Shown in pieces: positions 13,301 through 24,200 of a DNA stretch of 64,000 bases (position 1 is its first letter; each line of letters starts with the position of its first letter). A model generated the notes under the pieces. The model saw nothing but the letters and a program-made list of their open reading frames with translations. It did no database searches and was not told the DNA's origin. Both the position numbers and the translations under genes were made by a program. The stretch spans positions 32,728,229-32,792,228 of the forward strand of contig OZ026599.1 of the NCBI GenBank assembly GCA_964020085.1, given 5' to 3'. Source of the DNA: Micromussa lordhowensis. Its lineage: Eukaryota > Cnidaria > Anthozoa > Scleractinia > Lobophylliidae.

Positions 13301-15365
13301 TATTCTTACCCTAATTATCTTGTAAACCCATCGATTGTAAACCTTTCTTGAGCAACCCATGCGGAAATGAAAACCTTTCCCGCAAACCACCAGGGTTGGG
13401 CAATTTTCTCGGGCATAATTTTTTTCTCATCTCAAGGTTTTGTACATTTTTTGGTGGGCAATAGCTTGCGCAAGAATTTTTTTTAAAGTAAAACACAGGA
13501 ATGGACAATAGAAAGCACTTGCTTGATTTTTTGTCTATATTTTGCTGTGCCGGAATTTTTTCTTTTGAAAAATTGCTAACCCCCTCCCCCCCACCCCGAC
13601 CTCAAAAAAATAATTGTCCATCCGTAATTCAATTGCCTTGCCTGATAAATAGCTTTCAGAAATCCCATCTCCTCGCAAACCACTGTTGCGTCTTCAAATG
13701 ACCATTCATCGTCACAAACAGTGCCCCAGGTCCCTTTATGTGTAACTTCCACTCGACCCTGTCCCACATGACTCGCGTCTGGTGGTGGAACAAGCCTGAT
13801 AGCTTCCCCTGCGAAGAAAATGTAAAAATAAACAACCACGTAATACCTTTGCTAACATTTTAATTAAGTCAACCTTTCTAGATGAGATCGAGTGGTAAGT
13901 TTTAAAGTGGTAAGATAGCTTAGCTTTTGAATCTCAGTCTTATGTGGTTTGATTCGGTGTAGAGAATTTATACAGAGGAGTCAAGAAAACTGGGAACGTT
14001 ACGTGAAGTTGAACGTCCGTCTGTGGTGTTTACATTACTGATGGATTACATTTTAGTCCTGACATTTCAAGAGCATTCTAATGGTTGGGCACTGAAAGCA
14101 AGTCACACACACACTGCAAAAATGCACCTGCACTCCCCTAAGCTCAGCGGTCTATTCAAACCCATCACAAAGACGAAAGGTGTATCCAGGCTTCAGCAAG
14201 TCAGTCTACAAGTTCGAAAACAGGCATATGGTGGGTTTGTGAGTGATTTACATCCCAAGACTCAGGAATAAAATTCCATCCCTGATTTTGTGGTACATTT
14301 TTATTCCAATAAGGTGGCTCGAAACTGTTTCCAGCACTTTCCAAGACGTAGACTTGGATGGGTCATTATAAGCACTCTATATCGCATATCAGTTGATGCC
14401 AAAATCATGGTATCAAAAAACTGCCCAATCATTGGTGAACATGTTGCTGTCAAATTAGGATACCATAGCAACAATATGGCCTGCCAAAAACACCCTTAAT
14501 TTTACCTTTAAGCGCTTATAATTCAAAAACAAGCTCACTGACCCCTATTTTTTATTATCGAATTATGATAAGCACGATAAGATAGTTTAAAAAATTCTGT
14601 GGAGTGGGTTCAGAGCCACCTTAAATTTTCGAAATTGTAAGGTGGATTTAAACTTTACAAAAAGATTGCATCTCATCATGCTTATCATAATTCGATAATA
14701 AAAAGTAGGGGTCACCGAGCTTGTTTTTGAGTTATAAGCTTAAGGGTGTTTTTAGTAGGTCATATTGTTGCCATGGTAACCTGCTATGTAAAATAGATGA
14801 TTGCAACTTGTTTACCAATGATTGGGAATTTGTATGATACCATCATTGAAGCATCACTTGTTAAACAGTGGCAGTATTCATCCTTCAAAGAATAGCTTTT
14901 AAAAAAATGCTGGAAACTGCTGCCAGCCTCCTTTTTATAATGCCCAGTTTGATTATTAATATCATGATATTTATGTAGGCACGAGTGCTTGAATATTCAT
15001 CGCTATCCACTAATCTGATGTATGATTCTTTATTATAGTTACAAACTGAGCAATTTTGTACAAGCCATTTAATTTGGTTGCCAATGGGTATCTTTCTTCA
15101 TGTACCATTTATACCGACCTCTTTAGCTCGATACCCAAACCCAAACTAGATCATGTATATATTCATTATATCCCTAAAATTATAAATAGATGTTTGGTCG
15201 AATTATTTTCTACAGCGATCGCTGTCGATCGAAATTTTGATTTTTTTCTTGCCTGCTTTGTAAAGAACATTAATGAAGTTAACAGGAAGTAGCAAGAGTT
15301 GATGGCAATGGCTTACCTGCAAGAGCAGCAGGAAAAACGCAGAAAATCAGAAAATTGCTGATCAT
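7337..15365 (-). CDS. secreted SRCR protein with two tandem GECW modules (paralogue A)
   Basis: My spliced model joins exons 15317-15365, 13642-13808, 12469-12628, 10853-11104, 9401-9547 and 7337-7512 on the minus strand. It gives 316 residues with matching splice phases at every junction. Exon 1 encodes a signal peptide (MISNFLIFCVFPAALA). Exons 2 and 3 form one SRCR domain with six cysteines (group A pattern): GRVEVTHKGTWGTVCDDEW, then SLLDCPHPGWG and DAGVSC. Exons 4 to 6 encode two ~90-residue repeats with GCYRD or GCWRD, IDW, QFYGECW or QFFGECW, and N(F/Y)VY before the end. Exon 2 is followed by a GC donor (CAG|GCAAGG). The paralogue at 16879-32323 has the same order of domains on the opposite strand. 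A secreted recognition role is plausible for SRCR proteins, but the function is unknown. The domains are near certain; the exact ends of exons are inferred. Confidence 0.85.
7547..7665. repeat. short foldback element in or near the last intron
   Basis: AAGCTTGTTCGGTCAAGG followed by TGGCTGGATATT is matched in reverse complement by AATATCCAGCCGTCTTGACC and AAACAAGCTTGG. A related stretch, GGTCAAGATGGCTGGATATT, occurs at about 63245-63264. Confidence 0.7.
7684..8126. repeat. 443-bp foldback element with ~195-bp arms
   Basis: The arms 7684-7878 and 7933-8126 are nearly full reverse complements, with termini AAGTGCACCTAACCCC and GGGGTTAGGTGCACTT and a loop of about 54 bases bounded by TGACGTCA on both sides. 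It sits in the last intron of the minus-strand SRCR gene. Positions 1-37 hold the right end of another copy. No clear target-site duplication is seen. Confidence 0.85.
8090..8772. repeat. 683-bp direct repeat, right copy
   Basis: Matches 1-683 base for base as far as can be checked by eye. This copy lies within the last intron of the minus-strand SRCR gene and overlaps the right end of the foldback element at 7684-8126. The other copy lies outside the gene, downstream of its stop codon. Confidence 0.9.
9586..9721. repeat. foldback element
   Basis: CGATATATTAAAATTTAGCC and CCTAAAACAATAGACCT on the left are matched in reverse complement on the right, where the sequence reads AGGTCTATATTGTTTTAGG and ends in TTTTAATATATCG. 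The arms are about 64 bases, in an intron of the minus-strand SRCR gene. Confidence 0.8.
9768..9844. repeat. hairpin repeat
   Basis: GCCTGCAAAAACAGCCGTC at the left and ACGGCTATTTTCGCAGGC at the right form the stem ends; CTTCTTCG and CGAAGAAG pair further in. It lies directly after the 9586-9721 foldback. Confidence 0.65.
9940..10220. repeat. inverted-repeat element
   Basis: CACAAGCATAACCACAGAC and ACACAAGTAAAAC near the left end are matched in reverse complement by GTTTTACTTGTGT and GCGGTTATG near 10190-10217. The interior is unique. A MITE is the simplest reading. Confidence 0.5.
10531..10768. repeat. foldback element
   Basis: GTTGTTCGAAAGTCGGTTAA with TAATTCAGGATTA on the left matches, in reverse complement, TAATCCTGGGTTAGCTTAAT and GGGCTTTGAACAAC on the right. 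It ends about 85 bases from the 10853-11104 exon of the SRCR gene. Confidence 0.7.
11824..12010. repeat. near-perfect foldback element
   Basis: Arms of about 85 bases are almost exact reverse complements, from AACAAATCGAATGTGG to CCACATTCGATTTGTT. The apex reads GACTCACGAGGCGCAGCTGA, closely like the apex of the hairpin at 2251-2427. A partial relative lies at about 12317-12345 (GCGTGGTATGGACTCTCATC). Confidence 0.85.
12819..13250. mobile_element. repeat of the GGGGGTACTCC-type family, degenerate copy
   Basis: Shares a layout with 52324-52552 and 58119-58477: a 'TATATAGCTATGTGCCG' type start, repeated 'AAATAGGGTA' phrases, and an end with TTATGGGAGTACCTTG. It lies in the GC-AG intron of the minus-strand SRCR gene. 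Borders are approximate. Confidence 0.55.
14309..14935. repeat. large foldback element
   Basis: Two arms of about 300 bases are imperfect reverse complements. Landmarks are CCATAGCAACAATATGGCCT with AACACCCTTAA on the left, and TTAAGGGTGTTTTTAG with CATATTGTTGCCATGG on the right. A single related arm is found at 40480-40702 in the coiled-coil gene. It lies in the first intron of the minus-strand SRCR gene. Confidence 0.75.
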
Positions 15366-16878
15366 GTTTCCGAGAAGAATCGATAGACTGAAAAGGGGAA
15401 GATAAATTTTCGATGAGTAAACACAATTTTTTGTTTATCTTTTCGCACGTCAGTTTATATAACCATCTGTGTATGTGACAACAGTTTGGAACATCAAGCT
15501 GTCAAAGAAGTAATAATATTTGTTTTTCGTTAGAATAGGCTTCTTTGGGTTTTCAGCAGTGATGAAAAGAAAGGATGAGGGTGTCTTAAAACAAGACAAA
15601 TGTCTACTTTGGCCAGAGCGATTTAAGTGAAACAGATGGATTAAAACTATATATCACAGCCTTAAAAAATAACATCGTGACGAAGTCTAAACAAGTCCAA
15701 ACACTCAATGTTCCATTATTTGCCTGTGAACCCTAGAAAACTCAGAAAACATTTCCCAAAATGTTAGTTTCCGTTTCTAACTGAACAACAAATGCGCAAA
15801 TGAATCTTACAGAACTGCCACTGAACAAGGAAGATAAAGCCTCGACAATCAGTAAAATAAATTAGATTTGGATGAATCTTTCGAAGCTTCAAAGTACGTT
15901 TATTCAAAAATATGCTTTGCTTCACCGTTAGCCCTGTTCACCTAAATAAATAAACGCGTCAAACTAGACTAGAATTTTAATTGTAAAATGCAGTTAAACT
16001 GTATTTTCAAAACTAGTCGAAGTACTTTTTATTCAACTGGGTGGCATGCTTCTATAGCGATCATAATGACGGAGCTAAAACCGGCCTTTCCTGTGATTCA
16101 AGGAAAATCTTAGAAAAAGCAAATCACTATTTTCTTTGGTGAAATTTCATTCATTTGTAGCCTTAGGTAGTCTTTAGTTTTAAAAAATATTTGCTATGTA
16201 GATTTTTAAAACCAAAAAAAAAATCCCTTATATCTAAAAAAATCACTTGGTGAAGCGGAAGAGAAAATTATTAATGATTTTTACTCAGAGCTAGGCTTGC
16301 AAAACTAACATTTACAGTCAATAAGGAAATTGTTTATTTGCTTGGATTTTTATTGCTATCTTCTTTAAATTTGTTAACTTGCCAATTAGCAGTTTTCCCT
16401 TTTACATCTTCTTGTTTTCATTTTTCGCCGCAGATAAAACACTTTCATTTAGTTCCATTTAGCGTTCATTAACCGATAGAAGCGACAACAGAAAATCACA
16501 ATTGCAAAAAAAGAAATAGATTATCGTTTATCTCAAAATATCGAAAGCTACGTGAGCCGGTAAGACTTGAGATTTAAAAAAAGTAAACAAAAGCACAATT
16601 TCTAGTTTGCCCAGACTAAAAATTGTTTCAATGATCCCTGGATCTGAAAATCACTGTTTACTTGACTTGACTTGATTTTGACATGTGAAACATTCATTTA
16701 GACAAATCCCTCAGCTAATAGCAAGCCGACGGATTTCGCCGGACAATAAGAAATATGTATTTAGCATAAATCTCTTATTTCACGAATTTCCCTTCGTTAT
16801 ACGTATTTTTATTTAGTTCAAACTGCAAGCATTTGCCTTGTTTGCTCTCTGGAAATTTTGGTGAAGGCCAAGGAAGAA
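15366..16878. promoter_or_regulatory. shared upstream region of the divergent SRCR gene pair
   Basis: These 1.5 kb separate the two start codons of the head-to-head paralogues, so it probably carries both promoters. On the minus strand a TATATAA lies near 15455-15461, about 90 bases upstream of the start codon. A CCCTTTTCAG stretch between them could also be a splice acceptor of a 5' UTR intron, so this TATA assignment is weak. No other motif could be assigned. Confidence 0.4.
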
Positions 16879-19800
16879 ATGAAGCTGTCTTTGATCGTTT
16901 TTCTTGCGATTTTGTTTCACGAAGGAATAACAGGTATGTTGTGTGGATACTTCATTTCACAATGCACGACAACAGAATGTAGTAACCTCAATTTACCAAA
17001 TCATTTGTCTTGCTAAAGATGTGTACTGGAAGTGGACTTAGCTAAATTTGGCTTCTCCATCACACGGAGAAATCGCTCTGCACGGTGAAATCGACGACAA
17101 CGTTTTCTCGGTATTTCTTGAGACTCTATTAGAGGTTTTCGGGATACGAGATATATAGGCAAAAAATTAACGAGATACAGGATATTGGGGGAAAAAATTA
17201 ATAGGATATGGGATATTTAGATCAGATAAAACGGGATATCGAGTTGTAAATTCAATAATTTTTGCTACTGGAAATAATAAAAACAGGACATTTAGACTAA
17301 AAATTTATGGGATGTGGTATTTTCAGAACCCCCTAATGGGTCCACTTTATTAGGTTAAATTTTGTCCTAGACGGCTTAAGAGTCTAACCGAATCACCCAT
17401 GCTGTTTTTGAAATTAAGAACGTAGGCCTGGAAAGCGCCTGTTTTGATCTAAGTTTAGGGATCTACCGCCGAGTAAGATATTGACTTCACGCCAGGGTAA
17501 TCAGGGGCTCTTATCCTTCACCTAGCTGTACGTGTACTTCAGCTATTTAACTAAATGATTTCTCAAGGCGAGCGCGAAACAATTTATAAAACCGAAGCCA
17601 AGCTTGAAAGGAACAAAGGAATTCTTTAATGTACATGACTTGAACAAGCCAAAAAAATGACTCGATTTTACATAATTTTTATGTCGCGTTTCAAAAAACA
17701 AAATAGAAAATATTTGAACTTTTTCCCAGGTGCAAAATTGGGGTAAACAAAACGATGACAGGCCGGCTTTCTTTGCCTTATTTCGAAGCGACATAAAATT
17801 GTTAGCGATTAAAAGAGATATCTTTCTCCTTTTTGACGTATGACGTTTAGAATCTCAAATCCTTATTCAAAGGATCAAAATGTGACAACGATAGTTTAAA
17901 TGAAAGAATGGCTTAACCTTATCATTTCGAAAGCCTTTTGCTTCGATGCAGAAAACGATTTGTTTATTCAATTTATTGCAAATTTTGGGCCTGCATGTTT
18001 GGCAAGGTGAGAGAGGCGGATGTCTAACTTAGTATTCTTGATAGAAGAAATAACGTATATCAAAAATAATTGGGGCAAGAAGTACTCTGCGTCCAAAAAA
18101 AGCTAAGTGTATATAAGGATGCCTGAGTAAATGAAACCCACAATAAGAAATGTAAAATAATAAAGAGGCTTTAAAAAAGAAATTGTTTCGTTCTTTATTA
18201 GCTTGAACTAAGAAAGATTCGGATATTTCTAAAAAGAGTGGAGTTTCATTTCAAGTGAGTTTATTTTCGGCGAGATAGTGATGGACTCCAGGCGGGAAGC
18301 GTATATTTTTTGGAAGCCTACAGCTTCTAGACGATGTTATCTTCAAGAGCTTTATATTGTATCTTCCGTCCACATTATACAATAATTCTCACTTTAAACA
18401 TTATGTAACGAAGTTTAGAGGAGGATTTCAACCAACACCCTTTGATTTACCAGTTCTAGCTACACGTTATTACAAACCTGTAGTTATAGCACGTACATCT
18501 GGATAGATTTCATTTTGGCGGGAAAATTGTGGTTTCATTTCTCTACAAGGCTACCTTAACTTCCTTCTTTCATATTAGGATATCTCGCAAATGGGCTTAC
18601 AAGCTCGAAGACCTCGCGCTCGTAGCCGTATTTCAGCAAACTTGCGCTTAGATTTCAGATTTCAGATTTTTGTTATTTGCCATGTACACAAATCTTTCAG
18701 TGTTAGCGCTCGATGGCAACTGATTGCCATCCATACTGGACAAAGAATAAGCGGGTTAATCCCTTATATAGGTTATATTCCCAAGGTACTCTCCCTCAAG
18801 TTATTCTTAGATCACTCTAGGTTTCGTGAATCCTAGTCAATGTGAAATGTGCATTTAGTTCACGCGGACACGCCCAAGTAGCCTCACCCCCATTTTTCAT
18901 CCTCCGCGAAAACATCCACACAACGCGCGTGTTAATAGTATCCTCAGAAGAACTGGGTGCCTTGTCCAAAAACGACTTAGGAATAAGGTCTATACACGGG
19001 ATAAGCTCTGTTATGCCCCATCCTCACTTTTGTGATCTATTTTATTACGCGATTTTTCAAAATCCTGGAGTGGCAAAAATAAGAGACAATTTCAAGAAAA
19101 AGTGAATTTATTCTTTGTACTTATTTCACTGAAACCGCTAAGATCAAGCATTGAATTGAACCTGCCGTAGTACTCATTATCTGATGTTAAGAGTTATATT
19201 GAAAATTCACAGTAAAATAATAATTATTGCTGCGGAGCGAGCGTAGCGAGCGTAGCAGCAGTTCATAATTGCTGCGGAGCGAGCGGAGCGAGCGTAGCAG
19301 CAGTTCATAATCTAAATATAAAAGAAAGGTAGGAAAATTTGAGATTTTGCCATGGTTTTTAGCCTCGCTTTCAGCGGACCACAATGCTTTGCGCTGTGGT
19401 AGAGCCTCGTTTTCAGCGGACCACAATGCTCTGCGCTGCGAAGAGCCTCGCTTTCAGCGGACCAGAATGCACTGCGCATTGCCTGAGAAGTTCTAACATA
19501 ACATAACATAAGATCTTCTACACTGTCATCTTGCTTTTTCGAGTTTCGACGCCAGTTCAGGCGAGTGCCGGTACGTCATTGCAATGTTAAGGTATCAGCC
19601 AGGGTTCAGAATGTGAATTTTCGAAATTTTTGATTTCGAGACGTTCAGACAGAGCTTTTCAAGAGCTTCCAAAAAGAAATATTATTTCGTTGGACGTTGA
19701 AGTTTACTACACGTTAATTGTTTGAAATACCCGTTGAAAAGTCCTGTCATTCTGGATTAACTTGGTCAACGCGTCACGAAATAATTCACAAGGTATAGTG

Positions 19801-21170
19801 GTGTCATTTTATCACGCATTACATGCCGCAAGATTGATTCAAATGCCTGGAAAAAAAAAGAAGAGGTCGTGTTTCTTTTCATCTGCAACGGCAAGGTGCA
19901 AGAAGCCGAAAGACTCGTTTAGCTCTGATTGGGTTGAAAAATTAGCGGAGAGTGACAAAGGCTCTTACTTCGACCAGGAGCAATGGCTAAAGGAGTTGAA
20001 CGAGCAGCCAAGCGCCGAATGCGATTCGTTGCTTTCCTCGTCAACATGTAGTGCAAGCCGGTCAAAAATTACGGTTGAAGAACCTCTAAACCTCTAAATT
20101 GTGCATCGGTTCTTGGCTTTCGAGCTATCGATGGCGGTCACGCGACAATCTCAAAGGTTTTTAGTTTTCTTGGTCTGTCGTCGATAAACAGAAAATGCAG
20201 TGTATTCCCGCCACGTCCCGCGTAAAGACTGATTTGGCCTGCTGCATATCACCTGTCAAATGACTATTGTTGTTGCAAGATCATCCCTCGATGGTAAACA
20301 TCAAAATGGATGATTAGGTGTTATAATCCTATTGCGGTTAAGATGCCGCAAAAAATATATTTTTCTTGTTTTCTCGGAACGAAAATTTTGGAAAGTTAAG
20401 CATACGTTTTTAACTCCAAGTCGGCAGCCCTGAACCGATTTAGCTGAAATTTGGCCAGCTTATTGTCAGATTGTTTTTCTTGAAAAGCGTGTCGGCGATT
20501 ATTGTTTTCTTTTTCCGTTTTCGAATAATCGTCATTTTTTCGAAGGAAGTGCTGATGCTTTGTCCCCTCTGACTTTATCCTATTGTCACAAAAGAAACAA
20601 ATAAAAACTGAGACACGGTTTTTTAGTAGAACGTGTCAAGAAGCAAATGCGATGTTTATCGTTCTCTTCCGACCATTCTTAGCGGGACTGGAGTTGACTT
20701 TACACAGACATATGTTTTCGCAAAAAACGTCTCAATTATGCTATCTCTTACGATTTTCATAATTTAGAAATATTAAGCTTTCAGAAAATGTATGGTTTGT
20801 TGGGGTTTATAAGAGAAATGAAAGCGCTACAGAGATCCGCGTGCGGACGGTTCTGACGGGTGTGGCTGATACCTTAAGTAGATATGTCGTCAATAGATTG
20901 ATATCAAGTTCGCCTTGAATAAGTTACATTATCATTTGATGCATTTTTTCCTTCCTTTTCATTGGCCGAGAGCCCATCACGTGACCTGCAAATAACTGCC
21001 TACAAATAATGGTCTGCTCATGCGTAGTACCGTCTATATGTGTTTTGCTGCAAATAATGTTCTGCTCATGCGTAATTGAAACCAAGCTCTTGTGTGAAAA
21101 ATGGAAGATCAGTTCGATGAGCTGTCAGAGAGCGATTTGAATATGAAAACAAAACTGGTAATCGAATGAT

Positions 21171-21201
<31 letters not shown>

Positions 21202-24200
21202 ATATCGTGATTTGTCAGTGTCTCGCAGATCAATTATTTATTTCGGCTTCGGCAAATAATCGATCTGCTCGCCACTGTCAAATCACGATATTTTGCTCAA
21301 CCTCGTCCAATAATTGTTTATTACTGTTAGGTGGATACATGTCGATGAATAGATTGATCAGGTCGAGTTCGCCGCAAACAAGTAACACTGTGAGGTTTTC
21401 GATAGTACTGTCGTCTGCCAAAAATTAAACGTAGTTTAAGTATTTTTTCTGTTAGCTTTCTCGTATACTCGTGTAGCTGCCATGTGCTTCTTGCCGAAGC
21501 ACCTCGGCAAATTTGACAGGATTTCATATGTTCGCACTTATGCACTAATTCGCACAGCTACATTCGATATTTTTTAACAAGCCGTTGCATAATCGCACAA
21601 AATCAGTTACTTTTGTTCATGAAATCTTAAACTTATGAACTTTATTGTTGCTGTAACTGATGACATCATGAATTGAATATAACCACATCTTACTCAACAA
21701 TTACTTGACCAAACAAAATAACTTGATGACAACCATTTCTACACAAGCTCTATACAATCCCTACTTCAATTTGCAAACAACATCCCAATTTCCGCAGCAC
21801 TTTCATAGCTTTGGCTACACTAGTATTAAATTAATATTTTAAGAGGAGGCCTCCAATCACCTAGAGATGGTTTCAGTGGGTCCTCTAAAAATAAAAGTCT
21901 AAAATAGTTAAATGTCCAAAATACAGAAGTAATAAAAGCTAAAAACGAAAGACTACAACTAAGGTTTAAAATTAGAACTAAGATTGAAAATTCTACTACT
22001 AAGGTCAAAAACGGCTAAGTAAAAACTGTTCCAGTTTGTGTTTAAAAATCCTTTTCGGCATAAGTTTCTTTAGCTCACTCAGCAGTGAGGCCCAATCGGT
22101 TATTGCTTACTAGAAAATATGTTTTGTTTCTGCCCCATTCCGTTCTTGGTTTGCCAATTTTGAGTATGTAACCATTTCGAGTATTGCAACCGTATCTTTG
22201 GCTCATTGCAGATCTGAACAAATCGAAATGTCTGGGAATCTCTCCTTTCATTGCGTCTTGCACAAGACAACACAGATGATACAAACGCCGCGCAAGTAAT
22301 GGGACCCACCGCAACAATGTGAGGGCCTCAGCTGATGTCAACATCAAAACTCACTCATGTAAACTTTTTTTTTCTCAGAATTTCCTGTAGACCAGGAGGC
22401 TTTCTTTCAGACATTAAAACAGTTTGAGAAAGACCGCCAAGAAGCTTCCAGTGGGCCAGGCAACGGTAAGGTGATGTAAGGCGTAGAAAGTAAGTAATGT
22501 TACTGGAACGGGACGAGCACTTAAAGTAGTTAACGGGACGAGCACTTAAAGTACTTAACGGGACGAGCACTTAAAGTACTACGCAAAATTCGAAAGAATT
22601 CAAGCTGGCATAATCAATCTAGCTCTACACGAAACCATTAACAAAAACCACTTTCAAAGAGGGGCGTTTATTACAACGAGCGAGCTTAATTATTTGAAGG
22701 AGGGCGCTAAATCAAATAATTAAAATTCTTGAACGAACAAGGCCTACCGCACGTGACACCTTAACTACTTTTTTCTTACCGTCAGACTTTCATTTTAGAT
22801 TTAGTGGTTTTGATTCTCCTTCTCTCCTCCAACTAGTGCTATCAATGTTCCCCCATACAACCGTTCAAAGGCAAAGAATTGTCTCTTAGCAACCGCTGTT
22901 CGCGCTCAGATTAAATGGAACAAAAATACAGTTTCTGTGATCAGGCTACCCGGGTCGCTATTCTCAGTCTCGGCGCAGGTGGCTACGCATCGTTATCCTG
23001 TTTTTAAGTTCTTTTTTACCACGGTGCGTTTTCACTCACGTGGGCCAGCAGCCATGAAAATTTATTGGAACAAAAGAAAGTGGTTGCATGAGAAAAGATT
23101 CAATTCCCACAGGATTGGTTTGTGGCACCAACATGGCTGCTGTTTTAGTCGCTGTTTCATTATTTTTTGTGACACCAAAATGGCTGCCGTGACGTCATGT
23201 GAAAAGGCTCTATATATATGATAAAACAATACACGAAGCGAAGGAGTATTCCGATTGGTTCTTTAAGCCGCTTGAGGCTTGTGAGTCTTGAGACTTGCTT
23301 TCTTGAAACATGTGTAAGACATTTGAATCTCTCTTGAATTTCTGGGTAATTTTGTTTCCACCAATGCAAACGACGTGAAAATTGTCATTTTACGAACTTT
23401 AAAAATCTTTTAAATGGACCCTACTAAGAATTTTGCTTCTGTAGATAGCTTATATTCCTTATTTTATTTTTATCTTATTTTATCAAATATGTTGTCATGT
23501 ATTCTCTGAAAAGCCTTTTTGGGACGAGAATAAAGCTTGTATGTATGTATGTATGTATGTAATTTTTCTTTTTAAGTTTATTTATGCAGCTTACCTTGGA
23601 CTAATGTTGCCTTGGCGGGCTCGATCCACAAAATTTCAACAACAGAAATATCCTTAATCAAGATTTCTAATGCGTACCTAAAGTCAGTTCAGTAACATAA
23701 TCATGCAATTAGGTTTTGATCAGTTTGTTGGTTTAGTAAAGAAAGGCAACAAATAAAAAACATTTAATTATATTCGTTACACAGTGCACTAATTTTCCTG
23801 AAATGCAATACTGATTCATATTTACTGCACGTGAATTTATTGGACATACCTAGCTACATTAAAAATAGGGTGGGTTAATTTCGTGCATCCTTATATGCTG
23901 TCAAAACAAAAAAACAGACGTTCTCATAGCGTTGTTATCTCCAGATGGTTGGCCCAAGTTCCGCAAAATCTTGTTTTCAGTCTTCGTTTTAGTTTTGTTT
24001 CATTTTTGCGCCGGATATTCAACTGAGGCCATAGATTACAGCAGCCTGTCCAATTTTTACAGAACACTTTATTATTACATTTTTCTTTTTATTGGAAAAT
24101 TGAACTAACCCGGTACGCAAACACATTGCAACGAGGACGTGATCACGTTAAAGGTAGCGTCCACAGTGAGAACTTTGAAAAACGTAGCTTTACTTCTACG

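Noticed and set aside
21101..21169. Short ORF beginning MEDQFDELSESDLN as a first exon of a cnidarian transposon-derived protein
   Set aside because: Only 22 codons before a stop, without an evident donor or following exon. The likeness to known starts is too weak.
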